Positions 60,143 to 64,000 of a stretch of DNA of 64,000 nt are shown here, piece after piece. The position numbers and the translations under genes were made by a program. The stretch's first letter is position 1. Each line of letters starts with the position of its first letter. Source of the stretch: Hymenobacter rubidus (GTDB taxonomy: Bacteria; Bacteroidota; Bacteroidia; Cytophagales; Hymenobacteraceae); contig NZ_JAERQF010000021.1 in NCBI RefSeq assembly GCF_016734815.1, forward strand, positions 1 through 64,000, written 5' to 3'. Under the pieces are notes generated by a model that was not told where the DNA came from, ran no database searches, and saw only the letters and a list, made by a program, of their open reading frames with translations.

Positions 60143-61471
60143 CTATTTCTTCCGGAATACAATGCCAATCGGCACGCCCGTGAAGTCGAAATGCTCGCGC
60201 ATCCGGTTTTCGAGGTAGCGCGTGTAGTTGGTTTGCACGTACTGCGGCAGGTTGGCGAAGAAGGCGAACACGGGGTTGTGCGTGGGCAGCTGCGTCACGT
60301 ACTTGATGCGAATCATCTTGCCCTTGAGCGCGGGCGGGCCGTACTTCTCAATCTCCTTCAGCATCACGTCGTTCAGCTGCGATGTCGGGATTTTGCGGCG
60401 CTTGTTGTGGTACACTTCAATGGCCGTTTCGATGGCCTTGTGCACGCGCTGCTTGTTCAGCACCGAGATGAAAATGACGGGAATGTAGGAGATGGGGGCA
60501 ATCTTTTCGAGGATTTTCGCCTCAAATTCCTTGGCCGTGTTGGTATCCTTGTTCTCCACCAGGTCCCACTTATTCACCAGAATAACAATGCCTTTGCGGT
60601 TCTTGTCGGCCAGGGTGATAATGTTCACGTCCTGGGCTTCGATGCCGCGGCTGGCGTCCAGCATCACGATGCAGACGTCGGCCTCTTCCAGGGCGCGCAG
60701 GCTGCGCATGTTGGCGTAGAATTCCACGTCCTCGCTCACCTTGGCCTTGCGGCGCAAACCGGCGGTATCAACTAGGATGAACTCCTTGCCGAAGGCATTG
60801 TAGCGGGCCGAAATCGAGTCGCGCGTAGTGCCGGCAATGTCGGTCACGATGCTGCGGTCTTCGCCCAGCAACAAGTTCACGAGGCTGGACTTGCCCACGT
60901 TGGGGCGGCCCACCACGGCAATGCGCGGTATCTCCGACTCCGGCTCCTCGATGCCGGGGTCGTCGAAGTGGCTCACCACGGCGTCGAGTAGTTCGCCGGT
61001 GCCGTGGCCGTTCTGGCTGCTGATGGCGAAGATTTCGCCGTCGCCCAGGCCCAGCGAGTAGAACTCGCCCACGCCGTTGGCGCGCAGGTTGGTGTCGGCC
61101 TTGTTGGCCACTAGGTAAATGGGCTTTTTGCCCATGTAGCGGCGCAGCACGTGCGCAAATTCCTCGTCGAGGCCGTGCACGCCGGCGTCGGCATCTACCA
61201 TGAAGAGCACCACGTCGGCCTCTTCGATGGCCAGCTTCACCTGCTTGTTGATTTCGCCCTCGAAAATATCCTCCGAGTTGTGCACATAACCGCCCGTGTC
61301 AATCACGGTGAAGTTCTTGCCAATCCAGTCGCCGTAGCCGTAATGGCGGTCGCGGGTCACGCCGCTCTCGTTGTCCATGATGGCCTTGCGCTGGCCCACG
61401 AGGCGGTTGAAAAGCGTGGATTTGCCCACGTTGGGCCGCCCTACGATGGCGACCGTGTTTTGCTTTGACAT
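60143..61471 (-). CDS. der: ribosome biogenesis GTPase Der (EngA)
   Basis: 442 residues. Two tandem GTPase domains, each with GRPNVGKS (residues about 11 and 189), DTGGY/DTAGL and NKAD/NKWD, then a KH-like domain (about 360-440). Der matures the 50S ribosomal subunit. It lies next to era on the same strand. Confidence 0.96.
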   Translation of the reverse strand: MSKQNTVAIVGRPNVGKSTLFNRLVGQRKAIMDNESGVTRDRHYGYGDWIGKNFTVIDTGGYVHNSEDIFEGEINKQVKLAIEEADVVLFMVDADAGVHGLDEEFAHVLRRYMGKKPIYLVANKADTNLRANGVGEFYSLGLGDGEIFAISSQNGHGTGELLDAVVSHFDDPGIEEPESEIPRIAVVGRPNVGKSSLVNLLLGEDRSIVTDIAGTTRDSISARYNAFGKEFILVDTAGLRRKAKVSEDVEFYANMRSLRALEEADVCIVMLDASRGIEAQDVNIITLADKNRKGIVILVNKWDLVENKDTNTAKEFEAKILEKIAPISYIPVIFISVLNKQRVHKAIETAIEVYHNKRRKIPTSQLNDVMLKEIEKYGPPALKGKMIRIKYVTQLPTHNPVFAFFANLPQYVQTNYTRYLENRMREHFDFTGVPIGIVFRKK

Positions 61472-61550
61472 GATGTGTGGCCCCAGCCGCCGACCCGACC
61501 TAGATTCGGCAGTGCCCGGGGTTATTTATGTTATAGATGGTCGGAAATAG

Positions 61551-61620
61551 TGTAGCGCGGACTTTTAGTCCGCGAGTTGTAATAGATTGTGGAGTCGCGG
61601 ACTACAAAGTCCGCGCTACA
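61551..61620. repeat. double-hairpin repeat, GCGGACTTTTAGTCCGC type
   Basis: 25-bp left arm (61551-61575) and 26-bp right arm (61595-61620), differing slightly in the inner loop bases. Second copy of the family at 54397; it lies between era and der. Confidence 0.9.
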
Positions 61621-61623
61621 GCG

Positions 61624-62520
61624 CTATTGGTACCCGAACCGGCTCAGTGCTTTCGCATCCGTGCGCCAGTTCTCGTTCACTTTTACGTGCAGCTCCAGGA
61701 AGACTTTCTTCATAAAGAACTTCTCCATTTCCTCGCGCGCCCAGGTGCCTACTTTTTTCAGCGCCTCGCCGCCCTGGCCGATGACGATGCCCTTCTGGCT
61801 ACTGCGCTCGACGTAGATGATGCCGCGAATGCGAATGATGGCGTCTTCTTCTTTAAACTCCTCAATGACAACTTCGCAGCTGTAGGGAATCTCCTTTTTG
61901 TAGAGTTTGAAGATTTTCTCGCGCACCATTTCGGCGGCAAAAAAACGTTCGGGCTTGTCGGTTAGTTCGTCTTTCGGATAATACGGCGGGTGGACGGGCA
62001 GGCGCTCCAGCACCAGCTGCAGCACGCCGTCGGTGCCGAAATGGTTGAGGGCCGAGATGGGCAGGACTTCGGCGGCGTTGGGCAATTGTTCTTTCCAGTA
62101 GGCCAGCTTGGCTTCTACTTCGGCTTGGTCGGCCTGGTCGATTTTGTTGACGAGGAGGATGATGGGCGTGTCCACCATCTTTCGTAGGCGTTCTACTACG
62201 GGCTCCTCGTCGTGCTTCTCGTAGATATCCGTCACGAAGAGCACCACGTCGGCGTCTTCGAGCGACGAGTACACGAACGACATCATGGCGTTATGCAGCT
62301 CGTATTTGGGCTGGATAATGCCGGGGGTATCGGAATAAATCAGCTGGAAATCATCGCCGTTGAGGATGCCCAGGATGCGGTGGCGCGTGGTCTGGGCCTT
62401 GCTCGTGACGATACTGAGCCGCTCGCCCACCAGCGCGTTCATGAGCGTGGACTTGCCCACGTTGGGCTTGCCAATGATGCTCACGAAGCCGGCGCGGTGG
62501 GGTTTAGTTTCGGGGTTCAC
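61624..62520 (-). CDS. era: GTPase Era
   Basis: 298 residues. The GTPase domain has GKPNVGKSTLMNAL, DTPGI and NKID; the C-terminal KH domain carries GIVIGQGGEALKKVG. Era acts in 16S rRNA maturation. A -7 element on the minus strand, TACCTTTG at 62548-62555, lies 28 bases before the start. Confidence 0.96.
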   Translation of the reverse strand: MNPETKPHRAGFVSIIGKPNVGKSTLMNALVGERLSIVTSKAQTTRHRILGILNGDDFQLIYSDTPGIIQPKYELHNAMMSFVYSSLEDADVVLFVTDIYEKHDEEPVVERLRKMVDTPIILLVNKIDQADQAEVEAKLAYWKEQLPNAAEVLPISALNHFGTDGVLQLVLERLPVHPPYYPKDELTDKPERFFAAEMVREKIFKLYKKEIPYSCEVVIEEFKEEDAIIRIRGIIYVERSSQKGIVIGQGGEALKKVGTWAREEMEKFFMKKVFLELHVKVNENWRTDAKALSRFGYQ

Positions 62521-62850
62521 GATGGATGGGTTTGATAATCAGGGCCGCAAAGGTACGGCTTTCGGGGCGGAAAAGCTAGGTGGCGCTGAAAGGAGTAGGT
62601 TGAGCGTCATGCCGAGCGCAGCCGAGGCATCTCGCGTGGGGTAGTCATTCAATCGTCAGAAAAAAGAATTAGTGGTGGCACGCGAGATGCCTCGGCTCCG
62701 CTCGGCATGACGGGCTAGTAGCACTGCATAGAGCACACAGAATTTCGCTTTTGGTCAATTCGATTTGCGGAAATCGTCAGCAAGGGCGCTGGGGCGGGGC
62801 CGGACCTTTGTCATGTTCTCCAACGCATCCATCTTCTAACCCGCAGCTAT
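62521..62850. other. intergenic region with a GTCAT-family repeat
   Basis: About 330 bases between the divergent era and YdjM-like genes. The era -7 element is at 62548-62555 and the long palindrome at 62605-62712. The rest holds no gene I can support. Confidence 0.6.
62605..62712. repeat. palindromic repeat, GTCAT-GAGCGCAGC type
   Basis: 34-bp arms (62605-62638 and 62679-62712, one mismatch) starting CGTCATGCCGAGCGCAGCCG. Confidence 0.92.
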
Positions 62851-63537
62851 ATGTTTCTCGGACATTTCGGCGTCGCTTTCGGCGCCAAGACGCAGCAGCC
62901 CCGCGTGTCGCTGGGCACCTTGTTTCTGGCCGCGCAGCTGGCCGATTTGGTGTGGCCCACCCTGCTTCTGCTCGGCGTGGAGCGCGTGAACATCGTGCCG
63001 AACGCCACCGCCACCAACCCCTTCGATTTTGTGCATTACCCTTTCACGCACAGCTTGCTGGGCGAGCTGGTGGGCGGCCTGTTGCTGGGTCTGCTCTACT
63101 GGTTGGTAAAGCGCAACGCCAACGGGGCGCTGCTGGTGGGCCTGCTGGTGCCCAGCCACTGGCTGCTCGATTTGGTGGTGCACCAGCCCGATTTGCCGCT
63201 GTATCCCGGCCATTCGCCGCTGCTGGGAATGGGGCTGTGGAACCACCTGGCCATTACGCAGGTGGTAGAGTTTGCCTTGTTGGGCGTGGGGCTGTGGCTG
63301 TACGTGCGCCGCACCCGGGCCCGCAACGGTGTGGGGCGCTATGGCTTGCTGGGGCTGGTGGCCTTTCTGGTATTGGTACATCTGTCCAGTCTTTTTAGCC
63401 CGCCGCCGGCTTCGGTTGCGTTTATTGGTTGGGGCGGGCAGCTCATGTGGCTGACGGTGCTGCTGGCCTATTGGGTCGACCACAACCGGGAGGTTATCGG
63501 CGAAACGCGCCCGGCGTCTGCCCCGTCCATTTCTTGA
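62851..63537 (+). CDS. YdjM-like inner-membrane metal-dependent hydrolase
   Basis: 228 residues with about six membrane helices. Conserved His/Asp positions (MFLGHFG, YPFTHSLLG, PSHWLLDLVVHQPDL) fit the membrane-bound hydrolase family of E. coli YdjM (UPF, DUF457). Function is unknown. Its end overlaps the convergent AraC gene by 44 bases. Confidence 0.75.
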   Translation: MFLGHFGVAFGAKTQQPRVSLGTLFLAAQLADLVWPTLLLLGVERVNIVPNATATNPFDFVHYPFTHSLLGELVGGLLLGLLYWLVKRNANGALLVGLLVPSHWLLDLVVHQPDLPLYPGHSPLLGMGLWNHLAITQVVEFALLGVGLWLYVRRTRARNGVGRYGLLGLVAFLVLVHLSSLFSPPPASVAFIGWGGQLMWLTVLLAYWVDHNREVIGETRPASAPSIS

Positions 63538-64000
63538 AGGAGCGCACAAATACGCTCGGCTCGGAATAGCCCAGCAGAAAGGCCACGTCGGTGATGCTCA
63601 GGTGGGACTCGCGCAGGTGGCGCTGGGCGAGTTCACTGCGCACGGCGCCGAGCAGCTGCTGGTAGGTGTGGCCAGCTTCTTTGAGCTTGAGTTGAAGCGT
63701 GCGCACGCCCAGGTGCAGGCAGTCGGCCACGGCGGCCAGAGTGGGCGCTTCGCCCTTAAGCAGGCGCACAATCTCGCCCCGCACCCGTTCGGCCAGCGTG
63801 GGCGGCTGGCTGGTGGGCAGTTGGGCCAGCAACGCCGCCGCGTGCTGCTCAAACAAGGGAAACAGCGCTGGGTTGGCGTGCAGCACGGGCAGCGCCAGGG
63901 TGGCCGCATCGAACGCGACCTGAGTGAATGGCGCGTCAAACGCCAGATTCGTCGTTCCGAGGGTTTGCTCGTGCTCCCGCGTGTCGGTGGGGCGCGGGTA
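63494..64000 (-). CDS. AraC family transcriptional regulator, N-terminus outside window
   Basis: 169 C-terminal residues are visible; the frame is open to base 64000. Both helix-turn-helix units of the AraC DNA-binding domain are clear (EAPTLAAVADCLHLGVRTLQ, SITDVAFLLGYSEPSVFVRSF) with the end KKWTGQTPGAFRR. The upstream part (LAFDAPFTQVAFDAATLALP) fits the Arabinose_bd/OruR-type sensor domain. The target is unknown. A GTG at 63886 could be mistaken for the start but the sensor domain continues upstream. Confidence 0.88.
   Translation of the reverse strand, partial: YPRPTDTREHEQTLGTTNLAFDAPFTQVAFDAATLALPVLHANPALFPLFEQHAAALLAQLPTSQPPTLAERVRGEIVRLLKGEAPTLAAVADCLHLGVRTLQLKLKEAGHTYQQLLGAVRSELAQRHLRESHLSITDVAFLLGYSEPSVFVRSFKKWTGQTPGAFRR

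Noticed and set aside
1-64000. tRNA, rRNA, prophage, integrase or defence genes
   Set aside because: None was recognised on either strand by reading; a covariance or profile search could still find a short RNA.

Overview
The window is a GC-rich (roughly 60 %) chromosomal segment of a Bacteroidota bacterium, most likely Cytophagales and close to Hymenobacter. Reasons: gliding genes gldB and gldD, secreted proteins with type IX secretion (T9SS) C-terminal sorting domains, a CarboxypepD_reg/TonB-dependent receptor, Bacteroidota-type promoters (TTG, 19-21 bp, TAnnTTTG), a 29-residue bS22-like ribosomal protein, and many Hymenobacter-style palindromic repeats. I see no rRNA, tRNA, CRISPR array, prophage or transposase gene. 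The genus is inferred from protein and repeat style only.

Layout. 1-5.2 kb: the 5' part of a large MG2/carboxypeptidase-regulatory surface protein, then a LacI regulator convergent with a secreted pectate-lyase-like enzyme. 5.3-12.9 kb (minus): prmA, a small conserved protein, tpiA, a TspO-like membrane protein, uvrA, a secreted protein and a mazEF pair. 12.9-17.4 kb: a 195-bp MITE with target-site duplication, two alpha/beta-hydrolase paralogues and a ComEA-like protein. 17.6-24.7 kb: an orphan TPR histidine kinase, then a periplasmic molybdenum hydroxylase of the PaoABC type with a MocA-like cofactor enzyme. 24.9-30.3 kb: TonB-dependent receptor, third hydrolase paralogue, MFS exporter. 30.6-35.5 kb: ECF sigma factor with an overlapping small partner, nth, a glycosyltransferase, gldB and an outer-membrane barrel protein. 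35.6-43.8 kb: rng, bS22-like gene, TPR protein, HU, mutY, ssb, gldD and recG. 43.8-47.2 kb: secreted proteins, one with three fibronectin III domains and a T9SS tail. 47.4-56.3 kb (minus): a fatty-acid beta-oxidation cluster (fadE, thiolase, HAD/ECH fusion, MarR, acyl-CoA ligase). 56.4-64 kb: an arginase-fold protein, a cytochrome-b5-like protein, murQ, der, era, a YdjM-like membrane protein and a partial AraC regulator.

How the parts fit. The beta-oxidation enzymes cover activation, dehydrogenation, hydration/oxidation and thiolysis, in the order of the Bacillus fadNAE operon. A MarR gene sits inside the cluster, and related TAGGC-GCCTA palindromes lie before both fadE and marR. The PaoABC-like genes are followed by a cytidylyltransferase that could supply their cofactor. 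uvrA, nth, mutY, ssb and recG make the window rich in DNA repair.

Most unusual features: (i) two of three alpha/beta-hydrolase paralogues have Gly in place of the nucleophile Ser while the Asp and His appear kept; (ii) at least sixteen long palindromes of several families lie between genes, one related palindrome has entered the uvrA reading frame, and some gaps of the pao and fad clusters carry one; (iii) a MITE with 6-bp target duplication; (iv) a mutY-ssb-gldD block without gldE. I found no clearly new defence or mobile system.
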